NCBI RefSeq assembly: GCF_001641755.2
Contig: NZ_LRFG02000001.1
Coordinates: forward strand, 496,001 to 560,000
DNA: 64,000 nt
Source: Microbulbifer flavimaris
Lineage (GTDB): Bacteria > Pseudomonadota > Gammaproteobacteria > Pseudomonadales > Cellvibrionaceae
Direction: 5' to 3'
In this document: positions 17,241 to 26,520 of the stretch, piece after piece
Position numbering within the stretch: position 1 is the first letter of the stretch
Layout: the number at the start of each line of letters is the position of its first letter
Notes under the pieces: generated by a model
The model's database searches: none
The model's input: only the letters and a program-made list of their open reading frames with translations
What the model was told of the DNA's origin: nothing
Translations under genes and position numbers: made by a program

Positions 17241-18641
17241 ATGAGAATAACAACGATGTTGCGGGGGCTGCTGTTTGTCCTGTCGCTGCCCGTGCTTGCA
17301 AATGGGGTTGACCTGTCGGCGCCCGTTGGTGAGTCCACATTCATATCGGATGTGCCTGCTGTCCGGGAAGAAATGCTCTCTGCGGGCTTCTGGATCTCCC
17401 GACTGGAACAGGACTCCGTCCGGCTCAGCGCGGAAGAGATTCAGCAATTCAACGCGGCAAACCTGGCCCGAGACAAGCACCTGCACCGGCTGAGCCAGTT
17501 TCCTCAGACTCTCTCCAGATCGCGCGTTCTCGAGCTGATCGATGGCGTCAGTCGTCCGTCGTCATCACCGCGCTATCACGTCGATGGCCGCCTGGTTTCG
17601 GAGGCCGACTACGCTGAATGGCAGGCTGCCGTGCAGCGCCAGAAGTTGCCCGCCCAGGTTGACGTGCAGTGGGCCCTGGTGGTTCAGCGGGCCAGCATGC
17701 GCAGTTACCCGACCCATACCCGAATCTACAAGCACCCTGACGATACTGACCTCGACCGCCTGCAGGAAACCGGGGTTTTCCCCGGGCAGCGCCTGGCTCT
17801 GCTGCACGAGAGTGCTGACGGTAACTGGTGGTTTGCGGTCAATTACCACTACGCAGCCTGGTTGCCAAAATCTGCTGTTGCCCTGGGGGATCGGGAGGCG
17901 ATCGAACGCTGGCATGGCAGTGGCCCGCGCCTGACAGTGACCGGTGCCCAGGTGCGCACCAACTACAACCCGGTGGATCCGCGCACATCTGAAGTGACTC
18001 TGGATATGGGGGTTTCACTTCCGCTGATGACGGCGCGGGAAGTGGGGCATAACGTCAACGGCCAGAACCCCTACGCCAGCTACGTGGTCAAGCTGCCGGT
18101 GCGCGATGCCGGTGGGGCGCTTGAGTTTGTCCCGACCCTGATCGCCCGCAGCCGGGACGTTACCGTCGGTCTGCTTGAATACCGCCCGGCCCTGGTGCTG
18201 GAGCAGGCCTTCAAGTTCCTTGGTGAGCGCTACGGCTGGGGCCACGATTACAACGGCCGCGACTGCACAGGCTTTGTCGGTGAGGTTTACAAATCTTTCG
18301 GCATCCTGATGCCGCGCAATTCCGGCCAGCAGGGGCGCAGCGCCTTTGCGCCGACGCGGAAACTCGATGATGCCAGTCGCGAGCAAAAGCTGCAGGCTCT
18401 GGAAGAGTTGAATGTGGGTGATCTCGTTTATATTCCCGGCCACGTGATGATGTTTATCGGCCACGTGGATGGTGAGCCTTACGTGATTCACGATGTGACC
18501 GGCCTGAGCTACGAGGATGGCGAGGGCGATTTCTATAAAGGGACACTGTCTGGGGTTTCCGTGACGCCACTGACGCCGCTCTGGCTCGGACGGAGCAAAG
18601 ACTTCGTCGACAGTATCTACGCAATAAAAACCATTATCTGA
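17241..18641 (+). CDS. NlpC/P60 endopeptidase with SH3-like domains (YkfC-like)
   Basis: 466 residues from ATG 17241, which has GGAG upstream and a clean signal peptide (LPVLANG); an in-frame start at 17184 would add a poor leader. The middle contains two SH3-like segments (SMRSYPTHTRIY, then the NWWFAVNYHYAAWLP block). The C-terminal NlpC/P60 domain has YGWGHDYNGRDCTGF with Cys342, His401 in IPGHVMMFIGH and His417 in VIHDVTG. The architecture matches Bacillus YkfC, which cuts gamma-D-Glu to diamino acid after a free L-Ala. The dipeptide epimerase directly downstream, 11 bp away, supports that specificity, as ykfB/ykfC are also neighbours in Bacillus. Confidence 0.9.
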   Translation: MRITTMLRGLLFVLSLPVLANGVDLSAPVGESTFISDVPAVREEMLSAGFWISRLEQDSVRLSAEEIQQFNAANLARDKHLHRLSQFPQTLSRSRVLELIDGVSRPSSSPRYHVDGRLVSEADYAEWQAAVQRQKLPAQVDVQWALVVQRASMRSYPTHTRIYKHPDDTDLDRLQETGVFPGQRLALLHESADGNWWFAVNYHYAAWLPKSAVALGDREAIERWHGSGPRLTVTGAQVRTNYNPVDPRTSEVTLDMGVSLPLMTAREVGHNVNGQNPYASYVVKLPVRDAGGALEFVPTLIARSRDVTVGLLEYRPALVLEQAFKFLGERYGWGHDYNGRDCTGFVGEVYKSFGILMPRNSGQQGRSAFAPTRKLDDASREQKLQALEELNVGDLVYIPGHVMMFIGHVDGEPYVIHDVTGLSYEDGEGDFYKGTLSGVSVTPLTPLWLGRSKDFVDSIYAIKTII

Positions 18642-18652
18642 TCGGTACCGCC

Positions 18653-19747
18653 ATGAAAATTGTTGATGTGAAGCTGGGCATGCTGAGAGTGCCGTTGATC
18701 ACTCCATTCAAGACGGCGCTGCGCACTGTGGAGTGCGTGGAGGACGTAGTGGTGATGTTGGAGACGGATACCGGCCATATCGGTTACGGTAACGCGCCGG
18801 CCACGGCGGTTATTACCGGGGATACCCACGGCTCCGTGATCGAGGCGGTGCGCACCGTGTTCACCCCGTTGCTGTTGAACCGGCAAGTGGCAGACCTCAA
18901 CCGCCTGACGCGGGAGATCAGTGGGGCGATGATCAATAACACCAGCGCCAAGGCGGCGGTGGAGATTGCCCTCTACGATCTTTTTGCCCAGAGCTATAAA
19001 ACCCCTCTGTATCGCATCCTTGGTGGTGGCGAAAATTGCCTGACCACGGATATCACGATCAGTGTCGACTATATCGACAAGATGGTGGCCGACGCAGAGA
19101 GTGCTGTGGAGCGGGGTTTTGAAATCCTGAAGCTTAAGGTTGGTAAGGATATCCGTCTCGATATCGAGCGTATCAAGGCGGTTTACTCGGCGGTGAAGGG
19201 GCGGGCCCTGCTGCGACTGGATGCAAACCAGGGCTGGAGCCCCAAGCAGGCAGTCATGGCAATTCGCAGCCTGGAGGAGGCCGGTGTCATCCTCGAGCTG
19301 GTAGAGCAGCCGGTCAAGGCCAATAATCTGGAAGGGATGCGCTATATTTCCGAGCGCGTGAAGACGCCGATCATGGCCGATGAAAGTATCTTTGGCCCGC
19401 TGGAGGTGATGGATGTGATCCAGCGACACGCGGCCGAGATCATCAATATCAAACTGATGAAGACCGGTGGTATCTCCAGCGCACTCAAGATCGCTGATCT
19501 TGCGGGTCTCTATGATCTGGAGTGCATGGTGGGATGCATGCTGGAGACCAGTATCGGAGTTTCCGCCGCCGCACACATGGCTGCAGCCAAGTCCCCGGTA
19601 GTCTCCAAGCTGGATCTCGATGTGCCATCTCTGTGCCAGCATGATCCAGTGATCGGTGGCGCAACCTATACAGATGCGGATATCATTCTGAACGAAACCC
19701 CGGGACTGGGTATTGAAAAAATTGAAGGCCTGGAGCTGCTGGTTTAA
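18653..19747 (+). CDS. ykfB: L-Ala-D/L-Glu dipeptide epimerase
   Basis: 364-residue enolase-superfamily enzyme of the muconate-lactonizing subgroup. Catalytic acid/base lysines are K160 and K162 (KLKVG) and K267 (INIKLMKTG); metal ligands are D190 (LRLDAN), E218 (VEQP) and D243 (MADES). In E. coli (YcjG) and Bacillus (YkfB) this enzyme inverts D-Glu in L-Ala-D-Glu so ordinary dipeptidases can finish the job. It lies 11 bp after the P60 endopeptidase that would produce the dipeptide and before an RpiR regulator. Confidence 0.92.
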   Translation: MKIVDVKLGMLRVPLITPFKTALRTVECVEDVVVMLETDTGHIGYGNAPATAVITGDTHGSVIEAVRTVFTPLLLNRQVADLNRLTREISGAMINNTSAKAAVEIALYDLFAQSYKTPLYRILGGGENCLTTDITISVDYIDKMVADAESAVERGFEILKLKVGKDIRLDIERIKAVYSAVKGRALLRLDANQGWSPKQAVMAIRSLEEAGVILELVEQPVKANNLEGMRYISERVKTPIMADESIFGPLEVMDVIQRHAAEIINIKLMKTGGISSALKIADLAGLYDLECMVGCMLETSIGVSAAAHMAAAKSPVVSKLDLDVPSLCQHDPVIGGATYTDADIILNETPGLGIEKIEGLELLV

Positions 19748-19783
19748 TAACTGCCAGTACAGCTTCAGGCGGAGCCCCAGAAC

Positions 19784-20575
19784 ATGACATGTTTGTTAAA
19801 GATGCGCGCAATGCGCGACCAGATGTCGGTCAACGAGCGCAAGCTCGCTGATTTCATTCTGGAAAACACCAAGCTCTTGCGTGACTACTCCTCGCAACAG
19901 CTGGCAGATGTTGTGGGTGTGAGCCAGTCGAGCGTGGTGAAATTCTCACAGAAACTCGGTTACAAGGGTTATCCGAGCCTCAAGCTGGCGGTTTACGAGA
20001 CCTATGCCGAGGCTGCTCGCGCCCAGTCCGGGCAGAGCGAGGGTGAAGGGCATTTTTTCCGGCCGGATAACCCGCTGAGCCAGCTCGGGCAGAAAAAGTT
20101 GGAAGTTCTGGAGAATACTGCCGGAATCAACGAGGCAGAGCACATCGCCGCGGCGATTGCTGCCATCCGCGGGGCGCGCTGTATCCAGGTGTCCGCCTGC
20201 CCCGGCTCCATCGCCGTGGCCAAATACCTGACGTATCAGCTGCTGGAGCTTGGCTGCTGGGCTGTGTTTGTTGAGAGCGGGCAAGTGCAGCACCGCATGG
20301 CGAACTCGCTCCGGGAAGAAGACCTGCTCTGTATCATCTGCGACTTTGGTGGCGAAGAGACGCTGCTGGACGTGGCCAACAGTGCCCGGGAGCAGGGCGT
20401 GAAGGTGTTGAGCCTGACGCGCTACAACTACAATGCGGCCAGCATCCACTCGGATATTCGTCTTTTCGTCGTACCTGCCGACGAGGATGAGGGGATGCAG
20501 AAGCTGCTCTTCCGTTCTGGCCAGTTGCACCTGGTTGAAGGTCTGGTTAGCGGCCTGCTCGCGCAGGACTCATGA
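19784..20575 (+). CDS. RpiR/MurR-type regulator 1, with altered SIS site
   Basis: 263 residues: N-terminal HTH_6 domain followed by an SIS domain. The DNA-reading segment GVSQSSVVKFSQKLGYKGY at residues 45-63 is identical to that of the second RpiR protein at 39278. The SIS domain is divergent: where the paralogue has S189-E-S191-G, typical for sugar-phosphate binding, this one has C186-D-F188-G. It sits in the peptide branch of the island, after the dipeptide epimerase. A ligand other than a sugar phosphate is a reasonable inference. Confidence 0.9.
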   Translation: MTCLLKMRAMRDQMSVNERKLADFILENTKLLRDYSSQQLADVVGVSQSSVVKFSQKLGYKGYPSLKLAVYETYAEAARAQSGQSEGEGHFFRPDNPLSQLGQKKLEVLENTAGINEAEHIAAAIAAIRGARCIQVSACPGSIAVAKYLTYQLLELGCWAVFVESGQVQHRMANSLREEDLLCIICDFGGEETLLDVANSAREQGVKVLSLTRYNYNAASIHSDIRLFVVPADEDEGMQKLLFRSGQLHLVEGLVSGLLAQDS

Positions 20576-20607
20576 TACGCTCGAGTTTTTCCATGGGTTA
20601 AGCCCAC

Positions 20608-20645
20608 AAAAAAGGCCGAACACCAGCTGGCGTTCGGCCTTTTTC
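20608..20645. terminator. Bidirectional terminator between convergent genes
   Basis: Stem GGCCGAAC (20614-20621)/GTTCGGCC (20632-20639), flanked by a run of A residues on the left and TTTTT on the right, so it can act in both directions for the RpiR gene and the transglutaminase gene. Confidence 0.88.
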
Positions 20646-20664
20646 ATTTGTAAGCTCAGGGCGC

Positions 20665-22110
20665 TCAGCCCTGATCCACCACTTCCCACTCGAGGCTGTA
20701 GTCCCACTGATCGAAATACAGGTTGCCCCCGCGCCACTCAACTTCGCCCCGTTGGGAGTCAACGGTTTCAGAGCGAAAATATTCCTTGGCGGGATGGAAG
20801 GGTTGGCTGAAATCGCTGTTGAAGATCAGGCGGTAGGCATCGATCCCGCCCAGGTAAAACCAGGTCTCGCTCTCGCTGGAGCCCGCCAGCTTTCCGTGGG
20901 TGACGTCCATGGGCATCCAGCCGTAGGGTGCCAGGTAAAGCTGTCCCCAGTCGTGCATGGTGTCGAAGGTGGACGGGGAAAATTCCCAGCCGGATTCCCA
21001 GCGAGCGGGAATACCGTTCATCCGCAGCAGGGTAATCAGCAGCAATGTCTGCTGCCCGCAGTCAGCATGGCCCGCTTCCGCTGCGTACTGGCTGATATTG
21101 CGAATGGTGGAGTACTCCCGCGCGCCTGCCCAGGGAATGCTGTCCACGTAGGCAAACAGCTTCCGTGCGATGCGGTAGGGGTTGGTCTCATCGCCGACAA
21201 TGCGCTCCGACAACGCGCGCAGTGAAGGTGTGAACTGAATGTGAGGGGCGCGCTCCTGTAGATACGGTGCGAGCTTTTTGGTCGCTTTGACCGGGCTAAC
21301 ACGCTCGGGGTCAATGGGGATGTGCCGGGCAATGCTGTCGAATTCATAGCGCACCGCAAATTCTACCGGTTTGCCGGCCTCGGCCTGTTTCTCAAAGTAA
21401 ATGGTGCGCTGTGGCTGTGCTTCAGGTGCCAGAACATGCCGGGCAGGTGAAGAGGCGAGCAGGGCTATATTCTCCTGGCGTCCCTGCACCGGCTTGGGGA
21501 ACGGCAGCCATGCACGCACGGTTTCGCCGGCGGGCACCGCGTCCGGGTCGACGCTGAGGGAGTAACTGATGCGAATGCGGCGCCGCACCGGTTCTTCCGC
21601 GCTGATGATCTCCTGATGGTGTGGATGCAGCTCATACAGCGGTGCCCTGTCGGTAAAGCGGCGATAGTCCGGGGTTCGCGCCGCAGCCGCATCGGAGGTG
21701 TGAACCAGGTTATAGGCCGTTTTGCCAAAAAAGCGGCGTTCACCGTCGATCACCTTGGATTCCAGCAGTCCGGCCTTGTCCCAGCGCTCCACATCGGCCT
21801 CAGTGGCGTCGGGGATGTAGCGTTGGATCGAGGCCAGCAGCTCCCCCCTGCGCAGGGTAAATTCCATCTCGATACGGCGCATTCTTTCGACTTCAAACAG
21901 CAATTGCTGGCGCTCCGGCTTCTGCAGTGACTTCTCGAGCAGCTTGTCGATGTGCTGGCGTGCATCGCTGTAATGGCCGTTGTCGATCATTTTTTGTGCG
22001 TCCTGCAGTGTGTCAGCGGCACTGGCCCCCAACGACGAAAAGGTGAGCACGGCAGAAAACAGCAGGGGCAGTCTGCGGGATAGGTAGGGTGGGGACACTG
22101 TGCGCTCCAT
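20665..22110 (-). CDS. Secreted transglutaminase-fold protein
   Basis: 481 residues with a signal peptide (about residues 1-31, ending GASA). The C-terminal transglutaminase-like domain has the full triad: Cys351 in ADCGQQ, His386 in MHDWGQLY and Asp402 in MDVTHG. The first half is helical and then beta-rich, with no recognised domain. Such proteins may act as peptidases, amidases or transamidases. It is divergently transcribed from the beta-lactamase-fold gene across a region containing an island operator, so it probably belongs to the same regulon; its substrate is unknown. Confidence 0.8.
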   Translation of the reverse strand: MERTVSPPYLSRRLPLLFSAVLTFSSLGASAADTLQDAQKMIDNGHYSDARQHIDKLLEKSLQKPERQQLLFEVERMRRIEMEFTLRRGELLASIQRYIPDATEADVERWDKAGLLESKVIDGERRFFGKTAYNLVHTSDAAAARTPDYRRFTDRAPLYELHPHHQEIISAEEPVRRRIRISYSLSVDPDAVPAGETVRAWLPFPKPVQGRQENIALLASSPARHVLAPEAQPQRTIYFEKQAEAGKPVEFAVRYEFDSIARHIPIDPERVSPVKATKKLAPYLQERAPHIQFTPSLRALSERIVGDETNPYRIARKLFAYVDSIPWAGAREYSTIRNISQYAAEAGHADCGQQTLLLITLLRMNGIPARWESGWEFSPSTFDTMHDWGQLYLAPYGWMPMDVTHGKLAGSSESETWFYLGGIDAYRLIFNSDFSQPFHPAKEYFRSETVDSQRGEVEWRGGNLYFDQWDYSLEWEVVDQG

Positions 22111-22138
22111 TATTATTGGCCTTCCTGGCTGCGAGCCG

Positions 22139-22183
22139 GAATAAATTATATTTACACGGTTTTTGTGAGTTGATAAATTATTC
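22139..22183. promoter_or_regulatory. Divergent control region with degenerate GAATA-N3-TATTC sites
   Basis: GAATA-AAT-TATAT at 22139-22151 and TGATA-AAT-TATTC at 22171-22183 each have one perfect half-site and 3 of 5 matches in the other arm. They lie in the AT-rich gap between divergent genes and may control both. Confidence 0.4.
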
Positions 22184-22326
22184 TACCGCAAGGGGGGCGT
22201 CAAGGATGGCTTTGGCCGGGCGTGAATCCCGCTGGCGGGCTCTCCGGCCCTGAACCTGGGTCGCGGCTCGCCCGCATGTTGCTTCAATGCTCTGGCCCTG
22301 TGGGGCTTTTCTGTAGGGGTACCATA

Positions 22327-23919
22327 ATGACAACAAAAGCCTTCGGCCTGCTGACGGCTACAAGCTGTAGAAAGGCCATCACCGCCACCTTTGCCGCCGC
22401 ACTTTTTTTAGGTGGGTGCTCTGACTCTCCCCTCTCTTCTGGTGATGTTGAAAAACTGGTCGAGCGAGTGCTCGAAGAAGAGCAGGTGCCTGGCGCTGCC
22501 GTTGGGGTCTGGCACCAAGGCGAGCCGGTACTGCTTCGCGGTTTCGGAGTCACCAATGTGGAAGATCCGCGGCCGGTGGACAGTGAAACCCTGTTCAAGC
22601 TCGCATCGACCACCAAGGCATTTACCACAGCAGGCCTGGCGCTTCTGGTAGAGGAGGGCAAGCTGGAATGGGATAGCCGGGTCGTCGACTATTTGCCCCA
22701 GTTCAAGCTCGCTGACCCCTGGATTACCTCTGAATTTCAGGTCGTGGATCTTTTGACACACCGCTCGGGTCTGGGCCCCGGTGCGGGTGATCTGATGCTC
22801 TGGCCGCAACCCAATTCTTTTGATCGTGCCGACGTCTTGTCCGGACTCGAATACCTGCCGATCAGTCGCAGTTTTCGTGCCGATTATGCCTATGACAACT
22901 TGCTCTACATCATTGCCGGAGAGCTGATCGCTGCAGTTTCCGGTCAGACCTATGAAGATTTTGTTCAAGAGCGCTTGCTGAAAAGCCTTGGGCTGGAACA
23001 CTGTTACGCGGGGCCTGTGCCCGGCTCGGCGCGGGACAACCTGGCGGACCCCCATCGCCTGGAAGAGGCCGGGTTGGTGGTGGATACCCCCAACCTGGCC
23101 GGAGATGAACCCATTGTTCTCGCAGCCGCCGGGGGCATGCACTGTAGTGCCGGTGACATGATTACCTGGCTGCGCACTTTGCTGGACGGAGGTCTTTCCC
23201 CCGCTGGCGTTCGCCTGTTCAGTGAGCAAACCCGCGATCGCCTGTGGCGGCCAGTGACGCTGATGCCGCTCTCCAAATCGCGCTCTGAGCGGGATGCCGG
23301 GCACTTTTATGCTTACGCACTGGGCTGGCGGGTGCAGGATATGCACGGCAAGCGGGTGATCCACCACACCGGCTCACTCTCGGGTATGTATGCCTGGACG
23401 GCGCTGGTTCCAGAGGAAGAGCTGGCCATCGTCGTGCTGATGAACCGCAGCGCGGGTGTTGCCCGCCAGTCGCTGATTTATGGCCTCCTCAAGCCGTATC
23501 TGGGGGCGGAGGATCGGGACTGGCTGCAATATTTCCAGGAATTGTACGGGGGGGCGTCAGAGCCCTATGAGCCTGAACTTTTACCCGCGCCGGAAAGTTT
23601 GGTGGACATTTCCGATACCGATGTGATCGGCAGTTATCGCGATCCCTGGTTTGGTGCTGTCGAGATCCTTCAGGGTGATGACGGATTGCGCTGGCGGTCA
23701 CTGAAGTCACCCCGCCTGACCGGTAGTATGCATACCGCAGCGCCGGGAGTCTGGAGTGTGAAGTGGGATGACCGCAGTCTCGATGCGGATGCGTGGATGC
23801 GCGCAGAGCGCGATCAGGCCGGCACTCTGGTACTGACCATGCAGCCGCAATCCCGTGGCGTGGATTTTAGTTACGATTTTCAGGACCTGCGCTTTGAACG
23901 CGTGAGTGAAGACGGTTGA
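22327..23919 (+). CDS. Beta-lactamase-fold serine hydrolase, lipoprotein
   Basis: 530 residues from ATG 22327, chosen because it begins a signal peptide with lipobox LGGC; the frame is open further upstream without a signal. The penicillin-binding/class C fold is shown by S94-T-T-K97, Y189-D-N191 and HHTGSLSG (the KTG equivalent). Family members include AmpH-type DD-carboxypeptidases, D-aminopeptidases and esterases. A C-terminal beta domain of about 120 residues follows. In this island a D-Ala-specific peptidase is the favoured role. It is followed by ldcA after 22 bp. Confidence 0.85.
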   Translation: MTTKAFGLLTATSCRKAITATFAAALFLGGCSDSPLSSGDVEKLVERVLEEEQVPGAAVGVWHQGEPVLLRGFGVTNVEDPRPVDSETLFKLASTTKAFTTAGLALLVEEGKLEWDSRVVDYLPQFKLADPWITSEFQVVDLLTHRSGLGPGAGDLMLWPQPNSFDRADVLSGLEYLPISRSFRADYAYDNLLYIIAGELIAAVSGQTYEDFVQERLLKSLGLEHCYAGPVPGSARDNLADPHRLEEAGLVVDTPNLAGDEPIVLAAAGGMHCSAGDMITWLRTLLDGGLSPAGVRLFSEQTRDRLWRPVTLMPLSKSRSERDAGHFYAYALGWRVQDMHGKRVIHHTGSLSGMYAWTALVPEEELAIVVLMNRSAGVARQSLIYGLLKPYLGAEDRDWLQYFQELYGGASEPYEPELLPAPESLVDISDTDVIGSYRDPWFGAVEILQGDDGLRWRSLKSPRLTGSMHTAAPGVWSVKWDDRSLDADAWMRAERDQAGTLVLTMQPQSRGVDFSYDFQDLRFERVSEDG

Positions 23920-23941
23920 GGACAGGTGTAAGGAGCGCCCA

Positions 23942-24994
23942 ATGGAAAGAAGAACACTAATCAAATCCCTGGTGGCAGCACCGTTGATCGGGGGGCTCGC
24001 CGCTGCCGGCAGCGCCGGCGTCAGCGCGGCACCGTCCACGGGCGAATTATTGCGGCCGGCGCGGTTGCGCCGCGGCATGACCATCGGTCTGGTCACGCCG
24101 GCCAGTAATGCCTGGGAGGACGAGGATATCCGCTTTGCCATCGACGTGGTAAAGTCCCTCGGCTTCGAGGTGAAGGAGGGTGCAAACCTCTACCAGCGCA
24201 CACAATACCTGGCGGGGCCTGACGCGGCCCGGGCCGAGGATTTCAACCGGATGTTCGCCGATCCTGAGGTGGACGCGGTTTTCTGTCTGCGCGGTGGATA
24301 CGGCACCCCGCGCATTCTGCCAATGCTCGATTACGAGACCATTCGTCAGAACCCCAAAGTCCTGCTCGGTTACAGTGACATCACAGCACTGCTGAATGCG
24401 ATTCATGAGCGTTGCGGGTTGATCACCTTCCACGGCCCTATTGCCGCGCAGAATTTTACTGATTACACCCTGGAGGAATTCTCCAAGGTGCTGGTGCGGG
24501 GGGAGTACCCGGCGCGTTTGGGTGAGGCACCGCCCTTCGAGAGCAGTCCGGGCCGGGTGGAGCGACGCAACCGGGTGACCCGCTTCCGTGGGGGGCGCGC
24601 ACGCGGGCGACTGATCGGCGGCAACCTGACGTTGATGTGCAGTCTTCTGGGTACACCCTTCGAGCCCGACTTCCGCGACAAGATCCTGTTCCTGGAAGAT
24701 ATCGGGGAGGCGCCGTACCGGATTGATCGCATGCTGACTCAGCTTTGGCTGGCCGGGAAGCTGGATGAAGTGAACGGCATTGTGTTCGGAAAGTTCACCG
24801 ACGCGGAAACCAGCGGCAACACCTTCAGTGTGGAGCATGTATTGCGGGAGCGCAGCGCGGGCCTGGAAGTGCCGGTAGTGCGCGGCTTGATGATCGGCCA
24901 TGTAGACGACCAGACGGTAGTGCCGGTGGGAGCCATGGCAGAGCTTGACGGTGACACTGGCGCCCTGATTCTGCAGGAGCCGGTAGTGAGCTGA
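23942..24994 (+). CDS. ldcA: LD-carboxypeptidase (S66 family), exported
   Basis: 351 residues starting at ATG 23942, with an AGGAG-like site upstream. The N terminus MERRTLIKSLVAAPLIGG then a small-residue stretch is an export signal, unlike cytosolic E. coli LdcA. The S66 nucleophile is Ser145 in LLGYSDITAL; FHGP, LLGTPFEPDF and LFLEDIGEAPYRIDRML are family blocks. It removes the terminal D-Ala from tetrapeptides, cutting the meso-DAP to D-Ala bond. Its position after a beta-lactamase-fold enzyme suggests joint trimming of stem peptides in the periplasm. Confidence 0.9.
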   Translation: MERRTLIKSLVAAPLIGGLAAAGSAGVSAAPSTGELLRPARLRRGMTIGLVTPASNAWEDEDIRFAIDVVKSLGFEVKEGANLYQRTQYLAGPDAARAEDFNRMFADPEVDAVFCLRGGYGTPRILPMLDYETIRQNPKVLLGYSDITALLNAIHERCGLITFHGPIAAQNFTDYTLEEFSKVLVRGEYPARLGEAPPFESSPGRVERRNRVTRFRGGRARGRLIGGNLTLMCSLLGTPFEPDFRDKILFLEDIGEAPYRIDRMLTQLWLAGKLDEVNGIVFGKFTDAETSGNTFSVEHVLRERSAGLEVPVVRGLMIGHVDDQTVVPVGAMAELDGDTGALILQEPVVS

Positions 24995-25122
24995 GGTTCA
25001 CCCCGCGCTCGCCACGTTGGCCGAGAGCCGGAGTGAAGTTATCGGTCCCGGCGATAAAAGCTGTTTAGGCAGGCCCCCTGGGGCCTGTCAGCATATATAA
25101 AACAATAATGAAATGATGCTGT

Positions 25123-26517
25123 ATGACTGAATTATCCTGGATTACCCTGCTGCCACCTTTTCTCGCCATCGGTCTGGCACTTCTCACCCGACAGGTTTAC
25201 CTGGCACTGTTTGCCGGTATCTGGCTCGGTTATTTTCTGCTCAACCAGTCCGGTTTTCTCCCGTCGCTGGCCGAGGCCATCGATGCGGTTATCGCTGTAC
25301 TGGGCAACCCGGGCGACGCGCGGGTGGTGGTGTTCACGCTGATTATCGGTGCTTTCATCATTACCCTGGAACGTTCCGGTGCCGTCAGCGGTTTTGTGCG
25401 CTTTCTGGAGCGTAGCCGCTGGGTCACCAACGGCAAGCGCGCCCAGTGGATGGCCTGGCTGATCGGTATCGTGATTTTTATCGAGTCGAATATCACTGTA
25501 TTGGTGGCCGGTACGGTTTCCCGCCCGCTGTTTGATCGCTTTCGCGTGGCCCGGGAAAAGCTCGCCTATATCATTGACTCCACATCAGCGCCGATCTGCA
25601 TGCTGATTCCGCTCAATGCGTGGGGCGCGTTCAACCTCGGCCTGCTGGATGGCCTTGGTGTCCAGGACCCGCTCAAGGTGCTGCTCGCCAGCATTCCCCT
25701 GAATCTCTATGCCATTACCGCTGTCGCGCTGACCGCGTACACCATTTCCCGCAACTACAACCCGGGACCGATGGCCAGTGCGCAGGTGCGCACCCACAGC
25801 GGTGATGTGGACGGTATCGATATCGCCGCCTCAACCGGGGAACGCAAGCATGTCAAACCGCGGCTGATCAACATGCTGCTGCCGGTATTCACCCTGATCC
25901 TGGCGATGCCGCTGGGCCTCTGGATCACCGGTGACGGTGAGATCTTTGCCGGCTCCGGGTCCACCTCTGTTCTGTGGGCCTCCTTTGCGGCTTTGACCGT
26001 CATCTCTTTGCTGGTCATCTTTCAGCGCAGCATGACCCTGGAGGAATTGAGCCATACCTGGATGGAAGGGGCAGGGCGTATGTTGCCGCTGGCGGTCATC
26101 CTGGTGCTGGCGCTGGCCCTGGGGGCGATTTCCAAGACGCTGGGCACCGGTGATTACGTGGCCGGAATGGTGGGGGATGCCATTCCCATGGCCTTTTTGC
26201 CCCTGGTTATTTTCCTGGTTGCCGGCGTGATCGCTTTCTCAGTGGGGTCGAGTTGGGGTACCTTCTCCATTATGCTGCCCATCGCCATCCCTGTGGCGTC
26301 GGCATTGGGCGCCGAACCGGCGCTGTTTGTGGCGGCAGTGCTCTCCGGGGGGATTTTCGGGGACCACGCTTCGCCGATCTCAGATACAACCATTGTCTCG
26401 TCGCTGGCGGCGGGGACAGAACATATTGATCACGTGCGAACCCAGTTGCCGTACGCGCTGATAGCTGGTGCCATCAGTGCAGTCGGGTTTGTCGGCCTGG
26501 GTCTGCTCTTGCTGTAG
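25123..26517 (+). CDS. NhaC-family Na+/H+ antiporter-type transporter
   Basis: 464 residues, about 11-12 membrane segments, with the NhaC hallmarks VGSSWGTFSIMLP and GGIFGDHASPISDTT. This family includes Na+/H+ antiporters and also substrate/ion exchangers such as malate-lactate antiporters. It lies 3 bp before the decarboxylase gene, an arrangement seen with substrate/product exchangers. It may therefore export an amine or organic acid made by the island rather than serve plain sodium balance; this is inference. Confidence 0.88.
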   Translation: MTELSWITLLPPFLAIGLALLTRQVYLALFAGIWLGYFLLNQSGFLPSLAEAIDAVIAVLGNPGDARVVVFTLIIGAFIITLERSGAVSGFVRFLERSRWVTNGKRAQWMAWLIGIVIFIESNITVLVAGTVSRPLFDRFRVAREKLAYIIDSTSAPICMLIPLNAWGAFNLGLLDGLGVQDPLKVLLASIPLNLYAITAVALTAYTISRNYNPGPMASAQVRTHSGDVDGIDIAASTGERKHVKPRLINMLLPVFTLILAMPLGLWITGDGEIFAGSGSTSVLWASFAALTVISLLVIFQRSMTLEELSHTWMEGAGRMLPLAVILVLALALGAISKTLGTGDYVAGMVGDAIPMAFLPLVIFLVAGVIAFSVGSSWGTFSIMLPIAIPVASALGAEPALFVAAVLSGGIFGDHASPISDTTIVSSLAAGTEHIDHVRTQLPYALIAGAISAVGFVGLGLLLL

Positions 26518-26520
26518 TTT

